Positions 19,262 to 27,795 of a stretch of DNA of 64,000 nt are shown one piece after another (positions within the stretch are counted from its first letter, which is position 1; every line of letters begins with the position of its first letter). Source of the DNA: Gammaproteobacteria bacterium (GTDB taxonomy: Bacteria; Pseudomonadota; Gammaproteobacteria; Enterobacterales; Neiellaceae); the NCBI GenBank assembly GCA_017425245.1, contig JAFOOX010000037.1:62001-126000 (forward strand). Reading direction: 5' to 3'. The notes beneath the pieces were generated by a model. That model was not told the DNA's origin, made no database searches, and saw only the letters and a list, made by a program, of their open reading frames with translations. The position numbers were made by a program, and so were the translations under genes.

Positions 19262-20003
19262 CACCCACCTCCTCGCGGATCACCTGCTTGACCCAAGGCC
19301 GGTGCGCCTCGCGGCGCAGCATCTCATTGGCGAACAGTGCTGACACCAGCGCACCACAAAGCAGGCTGAAGCCAAGCAGATTGATCAGCAGCGGCCACAG
19401 CATGTCAGCGGCGATGGCCGGGTTGCCGAGCTTGGCGATAGTGGCCCCCTGATGAAGGGTGTTCCACCACACCACCGAGTAATGGATGATCGGCAGGTTA
19501 ACCACCCCGACCAGCGCCAGAATGCTGGCCGCACGGCCAGCCTGCGAGCGATCCGGGTAACCGTGATAGAGCGCCAGCACGCCGATATAGAGAAACAGCA
19601 GAATCAGTTCTGAGGTCAGGCGCGCATCCCACACCCACCACGCCCCCCACATCGGCTTGCCCCAGATGGCCCCAGTGAGCAGGGCCAGCGCAGTCATCGC
19701 CGCCCCCACCGGGCCAAGCGCTGCCAGCGCATAGCCAGAGAAGCGGTGCTGCCAGATCAGCGCCACCGCCCCCATCAACGCCATAGCGGCATAGAGCCCC
19801 ATCGACAGGAAGGCACTGGGCACATGCAGATAGATGATGCGAAAGCCATCACCCTGTTTGCAGTCGGCAGGCGCCCACAGCATCCCCCACAGGGTGCCAA
19901 CCAGCAGCAGCGCCAGCGCCGGCAGCCCGAGCCACAAGATCAGGCGCCGCGCCAGGCGGTAGCTGGTACGGGGTTCTGCCAACGGGTGGAGCCATCGCCA
20001 CAT
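19254..20003 (-). CDS. ccmC: Haem exporter permease CcmC
   Basis: Inner-membrane protein that attaches haem to CcmE. The 249-residue protein has six helices and the tryptophan-rich WWD motif GKPMWGAWWVWDARLTSEL, with flanking periplasmic histidines (IIYLHVPSAF and NLPIIHYSVVWWNTLHQ). Length and motifs match E. coli CcmC (245). Begins ten bases after ccmB. Confidence 0.96.
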   Translation of the reverse strand: MWRWLHPLAEPRTSYRLARRLILWLGLPALALLLVGTLWGMLWAPADCKQGDGFRIIYLHVPSAFLSMGLYAAMALMGAVALIWQHRFSGYALAALGPVGAAMTALALLTGAIWGKPMWGAWWVWDARLTSELILLFLYIGVLALYHGYPDRSQAGRAASILALVGVVNLPIIHYSVVWWNTLHQGATIAKLGNPAIAADMLWPLLINLLGFSLLCGALVSALFANEMLRREAHRPWVKQVIREEVGGE

Positions 20004-20013
20004 GGTCTAGTAC

Positions 20014-20679
20014 CTATGCCAGTGAAAGTTTAAGGGCCGCAGTGGTAGCCAGCGGCGCCAAGGTCAGGGCGGCAACGGCCGCAGCGGCCAGCAGTGCCAG
20101 TGGTCCGGCGGCGCTGGCGCCCATGCTCGCGGCATCGACTGCGGCAGCCGCGAAGATCAGCACCGGGATATAGAGCGGCACCACCAGCAGGCTGAGCAGC
20201 AGGCTGCCACGGGCCATGGTCAAGGTCAGTGCCACGCCGATGGCACCAACCAGCATCAGGGTGGGCAAGCCGAACAGCAGGGTCAGGGTCAGGGTCTCAA
20301 CCACCGCAGGCGTCACCGCAAACAGTACCCCGGACAGCGGCGTCAGCACCACCAACGGCAAGCCACACACCAGCAGGTGGCCAAGCAGCTTGCCCAGCAC
20401 CAACAACGGCAAAGGGTGGGGGGCGAGCAACAGCTGCTCCAGCACTCCCTCGTGAAAATCATCGCGAAACAGCCGCTCCAGCCCCAGCACCACCGCCAGC
20501 AGCGCGGCGATCCAGACCGCCGCCGGTGCCAGCCGGGCCAGCTGCTGCGGCTCGGGGCCGAGGGTCAGCGGAAACAGCATCAGCACCAGCACAAACAGCA
20601 ACAGCGGCTGTAGCAGGTCGCTACGCCGGCGCCAGGCCACCTGCAGTTCACGCTGCAGCACGCTGACCATGGCACTCAT
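20014..20679 (-). CDS. ccmB: Haem exporter permease CcmB
   Basis: Membrane subunit of the CcmAB ABC module, which uses ATP to release holo-CcmE. The 221-residue protein has six hydrophobic helices; RREL-like N-terminus (VLQRELQVAWRRRSDLLQPLLLFVLVLMLFPL is split by the first helix), GLERLFRDDFHEGVLEQLLLAP and the GLPLVVLTPLSGVLF segment are characteristic. Overlaps ccmA by four bases. Confidence 0.93.
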   Translation of the reverse strand: MSAMVSVLQRELQVAWRRRSDLLQPLLLFVLVLMLFPLTLGPEPQQLARLAPAAVWIAALLAVVLGLERLFRDDFHEGVLEQLLLAPHPLPLLVLGKLLGHLLVCGLPLVVLTPLSGVLFAVTPAVVETLTLTLLFGLPTLMLVGAIGVALTLTMARGSLLLSLLVVPLYIPVLIFAAAAVDAASMGASAAGPLALLAAAAVAALTLAPLATTAALKLSLA

Positions 20680-21311
20680 GCGGCCATTCCAGTCGGGGCA
20701 TAATCCCCCAGCAGCAGGGTGGTCAGCGGCATGCTGGTCAGCGGCAAGTCCTGGTGAGAGGCAACAACGATGGCGCCGCCATCGCCCAGATGTTGCTCAA
20801 AGCGGCGAGTCAACCCGGCCACGGCACGCTTGTCGAGGGCGGTAAAAGGTTCATCCAGTAGCCACAGCGAGGCGCGGTTGAGCCACAACCGAGCCAGGGC
20901 GACCCGCCGTTGTTGGCCAGCGCTGAGGCGGGCGACCGGCTGTTGCTCCAGCCCAGCCAAGCCGACACCTGCCAGTACCTCGTCCAGCCCGTCCGTCGTG
21001 TCCCCATGAAGCGCCAGCAGGTGGCGCAGATTAGCACTGGGCGACAACTCGCCCTTAACCCCCGGCTTGTGGCCAAGATAGAGCAACGCGCGACGATAAT
21101 CGACGCCAGCCTCGGCAATGGCCTGCCCCTGCCAGCGGATGGTGCCAGCCGTGGGATTAAGCAAACCGGCCAGGGCGCGCAGCAACGTACTCTTGCCGGT
21201 ACCGTTGGCTCCCTCAATCTGCAGGATGGCACCGGCAGTCAGGCTGAAGCCCAGGTCAGCAAACAGAACGCGACCGTCGCGCTCGCATTGCAACCCCTCG
21301 ACATCCAGCAT
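20676..21311 (-). CDS. ccmA: Haem exporter ATP-binding protein CcmA
   Basis: ATPase of the CcmABCD complex. The 211-residue protein is a single ABC domain: Walker A EGANGTGKSTLLRAL, signature LSAGQQRRVALARL, Walker B LWLLDEPFTALD and H-loop VVASHQDL. The signature reads LSAGQ, as in CcmA proteins. First gene of the ccm operon; 74 bases separate its start from the divergent fliK-like gene. Confidence 0.96.
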   Translation of the reverse strand: MLDVEGLQCERDGRVLFADLGFSLTAGAILQIEGANGTGKSTLLRALAGLLNPTAGTIRWQGQAIAEAGVDYRRALLYLGHKPGVKGELSPSANLRHLLALHGDTTDGLDEVLAGVGLAGLEQQPVARLSAGQQRRVALARLWLNRASLWLLDEPFTALDKRAVAGLTRRFEQHLGDGGAIVVASHQDLPLTSMPLTTLLLGDYAPTGMAA

Positions 21312-21323
21312 CCAAACCCCGAC

Positions 21324-21351
21324 TTCAGTTTGCCCAAAGAGGCGCCGATAC
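21324..21351 (+). promoter_or_regulatory. Candidate sigma28 (FliA) promoter for the fliK-like/flhX pair
   Basis: TTCAGTTT (21324-21331), 12 bases, then GCCGATAC (21344-21351). The flagellar sigma28 consensus is TAAAGTTT-N11-GCCGATAA; the -10 matches seven of eight and the -35 has the GTTT half. The 35-base distance to the ATG at 21386 is suitable. Confidence 0.55.
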
Positions 21352-21376
21352 TAACATACAGCCCTGTCCCTTTCAC
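21348..21376 (-). promoter_or_regulatory. Weak candidate ccmA promoter
   Basis: On the minus strand GTGAAA (21371-21376), 17 bases, TAGTAT (21348-21353) resembles a weak sigma70 promoter placed about 30 bases before the ccmA start. It overlaps the sigma28 element on the other strand. Confidence 0.3.
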
Positions 21377-21385
21377 CGCGGCCCC

Positions 21386-23563
21386 ATGCCAGACACCAAC
21401 CCCGTTACCGCCCCACTGCCCAGCCATGCCATCACGGCTCCAGCCCCGTCGTCTGCGGCTTCGACCAGTGTGGCAGAAGCGCTGACCAGTAGCAGCCACA
21501 GCAACGGTAACCTTCTGTTACCACAAGGCATGAGACCACTGCTGAGCGATCCGCAGCTGCTTGAGCAGCTGCAGGCGCTGTCTCGCCAGCAGCAGGTGAT
21601 ACTGGCCGCCCTCGCCCGTCAACCGGTGGCGATTCAGTGGCAGCAGGGGCAAGTGACCATCCAGCCACTCAACCGGCTGCTGCCGGCCATCGTCTTGCCA
21701 CGGACCCAGGCCGAATGGCTACTGCCACTGCTTGATCCGCCTGCCGCACCAGTGCCACCCAGCGCCACCACCTACCGCCGTCCTCAGGCCCTGCCTGAAC
21801 TGTGGCCGACCGAAGCGGCAGCCACCACCCCACGCCCCTTGCCGGCCAACGATGGCGAACTGGCGCGAGCCGCGGCCGCCCTGCTGCAGGGGCGGTTGCT
21901 GGCGTCACTGCTGTTGCGCTGGATCCCCCCCGCCCCTATATCGACCGGCCAGCCAGCAGCCCCGGGCCTGCTGCTCGCCCCCGACGGCGCTCAAGTCGCC
22001 GTGCCGGCGGCGGTTGCAGCACAACTGCCCAGCGTGGCCGCCCCGCTCCGTTTTGACAGTAGTGGCGACCAGCTGCTGCTGCAACCGCTACCCGATGATC
22101 GCGAACCGGCTCGCCCGCTGAGCGTGCCACCGCAGCTGCTGCCCGGGCTGCATGTCAGTAACCGTGGCCAGCCGCAGCAGTTGCAGCTGCTGGCCACGGT
22201 TGGCCGCGATGGCCAGCTGCAACTGCTGACCCTGCGCCCACCAGCCACCACCATCGCGCTAGAGGCCAGTGCCGACGCCGGTGACGTCGTCCCCCCGCCC
22301 CGTGCAGCCAACGAGGCGCTGGCGCGTCTGCTGAGTCGCCATCTGCCGGCCTCACCGCTACCCACGCCGCCCGCAACCAATGCTCAAGCTCCGGCAACGC
22401 CCCCTGAGCCAGTGCTGCCGCGCCTCGAACCACTACTCGGCCAGCCGCTGCGGCTCCCCCTGCCCACCCAGCTGCCGCGCGAACAGCCGCTGCTGCTGAC
22501 TCTGCGCTGGGAACCGGATGGCAGTGCCCAGCTGCGCTGGCAGCAGGTGCAACCCCAGCCGCTGTCTGCCGAAGAGCAGACCGATGGCGATCCCCAACAG
22601 CAGCTGCGCAACGCCCTGACCATTAGTCCCAACGTCCAGCACCTGCGGCTGGAGCCCGCCCAGGCCCGCCAGTGGGCGTCCCAACTGGGGCTGCCGCTGC
22701 CCCCTGTTGAGCATGACCTGCAGCCTGCCGATGGCGATGAGCTTAAAAGGTTAAGCGAACAGGCCAGCCGCCAGCTGTGGCGCCAGCAGCTCAACCCAGC
22801 CACCGCTCTGGAGCAGCTCAGCCGCCAGCTGGCCAGCAGCGAAGGCAAGGCACTCAGCGCCAGCCTGTTGGACCAGCTACCTCAGGGCGCCGCCATCGAC
22901 ACCGCCACCATCGCCACCACGCTGCAGGCCGGGCTGCAATTCAACCCCTTGAGCAACCAGCCGCTAACCGCCTCGCCGCTGCTCAATCAGGTGGCCATCT
23001 GCCTGCAGCTGCTGCTGGGTGGACGCATCCTCGCCGGTGGGGAACGAGGGGGCGCCGATGCGCTGCGCGGCCCGCGCGAGCGGCTGCAGCAATGGCTGCA
23101 AGCACCTGAGCTGCAACTGGAGCGAGAAGCCACCACCCGTACCCTGAGCCAGCTGGTCAGCCATCAACAGCTGCAGCAAGCACGCACCGAGGAGACGCTG
23201 CAGGGGTTGGTGTTGCCCTTCTCGCTACCACTGCGCGACGATGACGGGCCACTGCGCCACATCGAGGGAGAGGCGCGTCAGCAACAGGATGAACAGGGGC
23301 GGCGCGGCTGGCAGTTGCGGCTACGGCTGCCGGTGGGTAAAGAGGCCGTGCTGGCCCAGGCCCGACTGTTCGGGGTCAATCTGGAGCTGCTGCTGCTGGC
23401 CAGCAGTCCGGCGCTGGCGGCTACGGCCGGCCGGCTGCTGCCACAGCTCAATCGCCGTCTGGAGGAGGCCGGATTGACCATCAGCGCCAGTGACTGTCGC
23501 CTCGGCACCGTACCTGAAACCCTTGCCCGCTGCCCACACCGCTTGGTGGAGATTGCCGTATGA
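21386..23563 (+). CDS. FliK-like flagellar hook-length control domain protein
   Basis: A 725-residue protein, Pro/Gln/Leu-rich and low in complexity over residues 1-620, with an ordered C-terminal part (about 635-720) containing GWQLRLRLPVGKEAVLAQARLFGVNLELLLLA and RRLEEAGLTISASDCRLG, the pattern of FliK C-terminal domains. It is the second FliK-like gene here, the other being in the fliL-R operon. It overlaps the next gene, a FlhB C-domain paralogue, as ATGA. FliK-type C domains act on FlhB C domains to switch secretion specificity, so the pair may work together. A candidate sigma28 promoter precedes it. Confidence 0.8.
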   Translation: MPDTNPVTAPLPSHAITAPAPSSAASTSVAEALTSSSHSNGNLLLPQGMRPLLSDPQLLEQLQALSRQQQVILAALARQPVAIQWQQGQVTIQPLNRLLPAIVLPRTQAEWLLPLLDPPAAPVPPSATTYRRPQALPELWPTEAAATTPRPLPANDGELARAAAALLQGRLLASLLLRWIPPAPISTGQPAAPGLLLAPDGAQVAVPAAVAAQLPSVAAPLRFDSSGDQLLLQPLPDDREPARPLSVPPQLLPGLHVSNRGQPQQLQLLATVGRDGQLQLLTLRPPATTIALEASADAGDVVPPPRAANEALARLLSRHLPASPLPTPPATNAQAPATPPEPVLPRLEPLLGQPLRLPLPTQLPREQPLLLTLRWEPDGSAQLRWQQVQPQPLSAEEQTDGDPQQQLRNALTISPNVQHLRLEPAQARQWASQLGLPLPPVEHDLQPADGDELKRLSEQASRQLWRQQLNPATALEQLSRQLASSEGKALSASLLDQLPQGAAIDTATIATTLQAGLQFNPLSNQPLTASPLLNQVAICLQLLLGGRILAGGERGGADALRGPRERLQQWLQAPELQLEREATTRTLSQLVSHQQLQQARTEETLQGLVLPFSLPLRDDDGPLRHIEGEARQQQDEQGRRGWQLRLRLPVGKEAVLAQARLFGVNLELLLLASSPALAATAGRLLPQLNRRLEEAGLTISASDCRLGTVPETLARCPHRLVEIAV

Positions 23564-23871
23564 CCGAACAGCAGCAGCCTCCAGCGCAACTGGTGGCCCT
23601 CGGTTTTGATGGCAGCTCGGTGCCCACGGTGCTGGCCAAAGGCAGCGGCGTGCTGGCCGAACAGCTGTTGGCCGAAGCAGAGCGGCTCGGCCTGTTTATC
23701 CATCGCGATGAATCGCTGGTCAAATTTCTTAACCAGTTGCAGTTGGGCGAGCAGATCCCGCGCGAACTCTATCTGCTGATCGCCGAGTTGATTGCTTTCT
23801 CTTATCTGTTGCAGGGCAAGATGCCGGCACGCTGGAAAGACGACAAGGGCCAGCTCCATCAACGGATCTAG
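23560..23871 (+). CDS. FlhB C-terminal domain paralogue (FlhX/YlqH type)
   Basis: A 103-residue stand-alone version of the cytoplasmic domain of the flagellar export switch FlhB. LVALGFDGSSVPTVLAKGSGVLAEQLLAEA aligns with the FlhB segment after the cleavage site, and LGLFIHRDESLVKFL with the following helices. The NPTH autocleavage motif, present in the full FlhB at 38353-39480, is absent, as in other short paralogues. Possibly it mimics the cleaved C-terminal half of FlhB. Coupled by four bases to the FliK-like gene. No terminator is seen in the 33 bases before the convergent DUF2802 gene. Confidence 0.85.
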   Translation: MTEQQQPPAQLVALGFDGSSVPTVLAKGSGVLAEQLLAEAERLGLFIHRDESLVKFLNQLQLGEQIPRELYLLIAELIAFSYLLQGKMPARWKDDKGQLHQRI

Positions 23872-23904
23872 CCCTTGCGAATCTGCTTGGCAACGATGAC
23901 GCGC

Positions 23905-24306
23905 TTAGCGGCCGTGAATGCGCATCAAGAGTTCAGCTTCAGCCCTGGGTAGTTCACAGGCCTCCATGATCTCCTCCAACCCTGCCCCCTGCTGCAACAA
24001 CTTGACGGCACGGTTGTAAAGACGGGCCTCAGGATCATTAAACTCCATCTGCTCCTGCTTCTGACCAAGGTTACGCACCTCGTCGCGCAGCTCGCGGATC
24101 AGTTTTACCATCCCCTGGCTACCACGCCGCAACTCGGCAAACTCCTGCTCAAGCCGCGCCAGCCGCGCCTCTTTGTCGGCGATCTGCTCGTCGCGCCCCT
24201 GCAGTTCCCGCTGCCAGCGACGGCTGCCCGCCACCAACGCCAGCAGCGCCAGGATCAGAGCAGCCACCGCCAATCCCAGCGCCAGCCAAGGCAACCACTG
24301 CGTCAT
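23905..24306 (-). CDS. DUF2802 domain membrane protein of the chemotaxis operon
   Basis: A 133-residue protein, last gene of the flhA-to-cheW unit. It has an N-terminal membrane helix (about 6-26), a coiled coil (about 30-90, heptad-like Glu/Leu/Arg pattern) and a compact C-terminal helix-turn-helix-like module (NRAVKLLQQGAGLEEIMEACELPRAEAELLMRIHG), which is the DUF2802 signature. Homologues sit at the end of the polar-flagellar chemotaxis cluster in Vibrio and Pseudomonas. The ATG at 24306 makes a TGATG junction with cheW; a TTG two codons upstream is less likely. Function unknown. Confidence 0.85.
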   Translation of the reverse strand: MTQWLPWLALGLAVAALILALLALVAGSRRWQRELQGRDEQIADKEARLARLEQEFAELRRGSQGMVKLIRELRDEVRNLGQKQEQMEFNDPEARLYNRAVKLLQQGAGLEEIMEACELPRAEAELLMRIHGR

Positions 24307-24797
24307 CAACAACCGCTCAGCTCATCCCACTCTTCATCGGAGAGCAGCTTGTTGAGGTCAACCAGGATCAGCAGCTCCTCGCCGCGGTTGCACACCCCTT
24401 GAATAAACTTGGCACTCTCTTCGGTGCCAACGTTGGGGGCGCTCTCAATCTCGGACGAACGCAGGTAAACCACCTCGGCCACGCTGTCGACCATGATGCC
24501 GATCACCTGCTTTTCCGCCTCGATAATGACGATACGGCTGTTCTCGGTCACTTCCGACGGCGGCAGACCAAAACGGGAACGGGTGTCGATAACGGTGACG
24601 ACATTACCACGCAGGTTGATGATGCCCAATACATAACCCGGGGCACCGGGCACCGGCGCGATGTCGGTATAACGCAACACCTCCTGCACCTGCATCACGT
24701 TGATACCGTAGGTCTCGTTTTCCAGGCGGAAGGTCACCCACTGCAGGACCTGGTCATCTTTCTTGTCGGTCTTGGAGAACCGGTTCGCTTCACTCAT
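24306..24797 (-). CDS. cheW: Chemotaxis scaffold protein CheW
   Basis: Links CheA to chemoreceptors in the polar array. The 163-residue chain is a single CheW domain: VTFRLENETYGINVMQVQEVLRYTDIAPVPGAPGYVLGIINLRGNVVTVID is the canonical core, then GIMVDSVAEVVYL and the C-terminal ILVDLNKLLSDEEWDEL. The ATG at 24797 has AGGAG eight bases upstream; the frame is open 21 codons further without similarity. It follows the parP gene in the usual parC-parP-cheW order. Confidence 0.95.
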   Translation of the reverse strand: MSEANRFSKTDKKDDQVLQWVTFRLENETYGINVMQVQEVLRYTDIAPVPGAPGYVLGIINLRGNVVTVIDTRSRFGLPPSEVTENSRIVIIEAEKQVIGIMVDSVAEVVYLRSSEIESAPNVGTEESAKFIQGVCNRGEELLILVDLNKLLSDEEWDELSGC

Positions 24798-24828
24798 CGC
24801 TTTGCTCCTGTTGACACAACCGCCTGAC

Positions 24829-26040
24829 TCAACGCTCGCCACCGCTGCGCAACTGGGCAATCAGCGCCGACACGTCAATCAACGCACACATACGCTCAAT
24901 GACCAACCCCGCCAGCCACGGCCGCTTGCCGTTACGCTCACGCCAGCGCACGGCGTCTTTACGCACCGTGGCGGCGGTCAGCAGGCGCTCGCAGGCTAGC
25001 CCCCAAGGGGAATCATCAAGCATGATAAGGTACTGATAGTTTAGGCTGGCCGCGAGATCCGGGGTGTACTTTTCCGGCATCACCCAACGCGCCGTATCAA
25101 CAACGTGAAGTTGCGCATCCCGCTGCAACATCATGCCCATATACCAGTCGGGCTTGCCGATCAGCTTGTTGATCCGCTCCAGCCGGTGAATGCCGCCGAG
25201 CATGCGCAACGGCACCGCCAGCACCAGCCCGGCCACTTCAAAATAAAGGGTCTGAAACTCATCCTCGGCCATCATCACATCGGCCTTGACCGGCGGGATG
25301 ATGTCACCGGCCAAATCCGTCAAACCGGAGGTTTCGAGAATACACTGCAGATTGGCCAGCTCTTCCACTACCGGTTGCGGCTGCTGGCGCTGAGGCAGGA
25401 TCTCGCGCTGCACCGCCGAGACCTGCTCCAGCAGCTTGGCCACCGGCTGGGGTTCGCGCACCGTCGTCACTGATGACGTATGGGGGGCTGAACTACTTTT
25501 GAGCTGCGACGCCGCACTACGAGGCACGGCTGCCGGTTCCGGCTGGCCATAGCGGGCCAGCATCTCGGCATTGGCTCGCTCCTCCGCCGACAACGCTGGC
25601 GCCGGTGCCTTGCGGGAGGCTGAGACTGGGGGAGTGACAGCGCTATCGCCATAAAGCGCCAACATTTCGGCATTGGCCCGCTCTTCCGCCGACAGGGCAG
25701 GTTTCGGTGCTGGCGATGGCGGTGGGACGAGCGCCGTCCTTAGCTCATCCAACCCCTGGCCATACTGGGCCAGCATCGCCGCATTGGCCTGCTCTTCAGC
25801 AGACAGCACTGGCGTCGCTGGGGGGGGTACCAATTCCCGTGGTGGGCGGGCTGGTAGCGGCCTTAGCTCGTCAGCGGTGGCAGTAGCGACAGGCGCAGTC
25901 GGCGCAACAGCGGGCACCGCGACTGCCGTGTCTGACACAGCAGCGTCCAGTGCCAGAACCTCGGCCTCATCCTCCTCGGCCATCAAGGCCGCGAAATAAG
26001 CAGCCATGGTCTTGTCGGTAGCGCTCAGCGAACGACTCAT
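24829..26040 (-). CDS. parP: ParP-like CheW-domain protein with a triplicated linker motif
   Basis: In Vibrio, ParP joins ParC to CheA and receptors and keeps arrays at the old pole; its C-terminal CheW-like (AIF) domain binds CheA and receptors. This 403-residue protein has that domain at about 255-400 (FQTLYFEVAGLVLAVPLRMLGGIHRL, YQYLIMLDDSPWGLACERL). Residues 30-230 are Pro/Ala-rich and disordered-looking but contain three near-identical 16-residue motifs, LSAEERANAEMLARYG and variants, at 79-94, 116-131 and 150-165. The start overlaps parC by ATGA. Name assigned from domain plus gene order cheB-motCD-parC-parP-cheW. Confidence 0.82.
   Translation of the reverse strand: MSRSLSATDKTMAAYFAALMAEEDEAEVLALDAAVSDTAVAVPAVAPTAPVATATADELRPLPARPPRELVPPPATPVLSAEEQANAAMLAQYGQGLDELRTALVPPPSPAPKPALSAEERANAEMLALYGDSAVTPPVSASRKAPAPALSAEERANAEMLARYGQPEPAAVPRSAASQLKSSSAPHTSSVTTVREPQPVAKLLEQVSAVQREILPQRQQPQPVVEELANLQCILETSGLTDLAGDIIPPVKADVMMAEDEFQTLYFEVAGLVLAVPLRMLGGIHRLERINKLIGKPDWYMGMMLQRDAQLHVVDTARWVMPEKYTPDLAASLNYQYLIMLDDSPWGLACERLLTAATVRKDAVRWRERNGKRPWLAGLVIERMCALIDVSALIAQLRSGGER
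25546..25806 (-). repeat. Three coding repeats of LSAEE(R/Q)ANA(E/A)MLAxYG in parP
   Basis: Copies at 25759-25806, 25648-25695 and 25546-25593, each 48 bases, separated by Pro-rich spacers of about 63 and 54 bases. The motif predicts an amphipathic helix with invariant Leu-Ser-Ala-Glu-Glu, Ala-Asn-Ala, Met-Leu-Ala and Tyr-Gly. Confidence 0.9.
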
Positions 26041-26819
26041 GGCAGCTGTTCCTCCAGCGCCAGCAGATACTCAAGCAAAGCCGTGTAGGCGACCACGCCA
26101 CGGGCATGGGGGCTGACGATGTTGGCCGGGGTATGCAAGGTGCTGGCGTCACGCAACCGGGTATCGATCGGGATCACACCAGACCAGACCTGATCGCGAT
26201 AAAGACTGATCAGCTCCTGCAAGGCCAGTTGCGACGCCTTGGTCCGGCGGTCATACATGGTCGGCACGATCGTGGTGCGGAAGGTTTCACTACGACTGCC
26301 CTGCATAATGCTAAGGGTGTGCATCATCCGCTCCAGCCCCTTGAGGGCGAGAAACTCGGTCTGAACCGGCACCAGCACGCGGCGGCTGACCGCCAGCGCA
26401 TTAACCATCAGCACGCCGAGTACCGGTGGGCAGTCGATCAGCGCATGGTCGTAACGATCACGCACCTTGGCCAAGGCTCGCTTAAGCACCAACCCGGTAC
26501 CATCCTGCTGACTCAGACTGCGATCGAGGGTGGCCAAGGCCACCGACGCCGGCCACAACGCAATACGCTCGAAACGGGTGGTGATGGTGGCCTCATCGAT
26601 CAGCTCGGCGGTCACGGCACTACCGGCCAGAAACAGATCGTAGCTGGTGATCTCCAGGGTGTCGGCATCCAGCCCAAGGTAATAGGTCAATGACGCGTGC
26701 GGATCGCAATCGATCACCAGCACCCGTTGACCACGGGCAGCAAGAAGGCCAGCCAGAGTCACGGCCGTAGTGGTTTTGCCCACGCCACCTTTCTGGTTGG
26801 CGACTGTCCAGACGATCAC
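26037..26819 (-). CDS. parC: ParC-like ParA-family polar ATPase
   Basis: ParA/MinD-type ATPase that, in Vibrio, recruits chemotaxis arrays to the flagellated pole. The 260-residue protein begins with the deviant Walker A KGGVGKTTT (Lys10-Thr17 region), followed by VIDCDPHASLTYYLGLD and the switch segment ALIDCPPVLGVLMVNAL. It starts with GTG, overlapping motD as GTGA. Its place beside parP and within the che operon, rather than next to a parB or the origin, separates it from chromosome-partitioning ParA. Confidence 0.9.
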   Translation of the reverse strand: MIVWTVANQKGGVGKTTTAVTLAGLLAARGQRVLVIDCDPHASLTYYLGLDADTLEITSYDLFLAGSAVTAELIDEATITTRFERIALWPASVALATLDRSLSQQDGTGLVLKRALAKVRDRYDHALIDCPPVLGVLMVNALAVSRRVLVPVQTEFLALKGLERMMHTLSIMQGSRSETFRTTIVPTMYDRRTKASQLALQELISLYRDQVWSGVIPIDTRLRDASTLHTPANIVSPHARGVVAYTALLEYLLALEEQLP

Positions 26820-27793
26820 GGCGGTGGTGACTCCTCACGCGTGGTAATACGAATGCCGCCATGGGGCAACCGGATGATACGAATACCATTCTCCAGTACC
26901 GCTTCCTCCACGGATCCGGGCGGCAAGGTTGACACCGGCTCAGCAGTCAGTTCGGCAATGGCGGTTGCTTCGGCCTCCAGCGTGACCGACTCAGACTTTG
27001 GCGGCTGCCAGGCAAATTTGGATACCGCCACCACCACCCGCCGGTTTCGGGCCCGCGACGCCTCATCCTCGTTGGCCACTACAGGACGATAGGCGCCATA
27101 AGCTTCGATCGCCAGTCGCTGGGGAGCCAAAGGCCCTTGCAGGGTCCGCAGGACCGCAGCGCTGCGTGCGGCAGACAGCTCCCAGTTGGAGGTGAAGAGT
27201 TCGTTCTCGATAGGCTGGTCGTCGGTATAACCGCGCACCCGTACGAAATTATTGTTGCCAGCAAGCACCCGCGCCACCTCGGTCATCACCAACCGCGCCC
27301 CAGCGGTGATGGTAGCCGAGCCGCTGCCGAACAGCAGACCGCTGGACATATCAAGGGTGACCCAATCGTCTTCCTCGCTGATCGCCAGCAGCCCCTGTTG
27401 TTCCAGCTCAAACAGCGAGTCACGCAACTGACTGTTGATGGTTGAGAGCGGCATGCCCAGCTGCTCACGGTCGATATTAACGAGCGCCGACTGATCATCC
27501 ACCAGTTTGGAACCGCGCTGCTCAGTCAGCCCCTCACCCTCGAGCAGTTCCTCAGAGGGAGGAACCTCACCTTCGATCAGACTGGCACCATGAGGTAGCC
27601 CTTTTTGTTCCAGGCGAAAGATCTTTTCCATCTCCGTCGACAGCTGCTGCAACTGTTCCTGCTTGAGCAACATGAAGGCGTAGAGGACAACAAAGAAGGC
27701 AAACATCAAGGTCATGTAATCGGCGTAGGAGATCAGCCACCGATCCAGATTCTCGTGCTCGTCCTGCAGATGGCGGCGGCGATTGCGATACAT
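26816..27793 (-). CDS. motD: Flagellar stator protein MotD (MotB family)
   Basis: Peptidoglycan-binding stator subunit. The 325-residue protein has one N-terminal helix with the ion-binding aspartate Asp25 in ISYADYMTLMFAFFVVLYAF, a plug/linker region and a C-terminal OmpA-like domain (RVRGYTDDQPIENELFTSNWELSAARSAAVLRTL). Together with the preceding gene it forms a second stator pair of the MotCD kind found inside the Pseudomonas che operon; other stators such as MotAB or PomAB would be elsewhere. Ion specificity cannot be read from the sequence by eye. Confidence 0.88.
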   Translation of the reverse strand: MYRNRRRHLQDEHENLDRWLISYADYMTLMFAFFVVLYAFMLLKQEQLQQLSTEMEKIFRLEQKGLPHGASLIEGEVPPSEELLEGEGLTEQRGSKLVDDQSALVNIDREQLGMPLSTINSQLRDSLFELEQQGLLAISEEDDWVTLDMSSGLLFGSGSATITAGARLVMTEVARVLAGNNNFVRVRGYTDDQPIENELFTSNWELSAARSAAVLRTLQGPLAPQRLAIEAYGAYRPVVANEDEASRARNRRVVVAVSKFAWQPPKSESVTLEAEATAIAELTAEPVSTLPPGSVEEAVLENGIRIIRLPHGGIRITTREESPPP

Positions 27794-27795
27794 GG

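Noticed and set aside
26037-26819. Chromosome-partitioning ParA
   Set aside because: There is no parB or parS nearby and the gene sits between motD and a CheW-domain parP, which is the ParC context.
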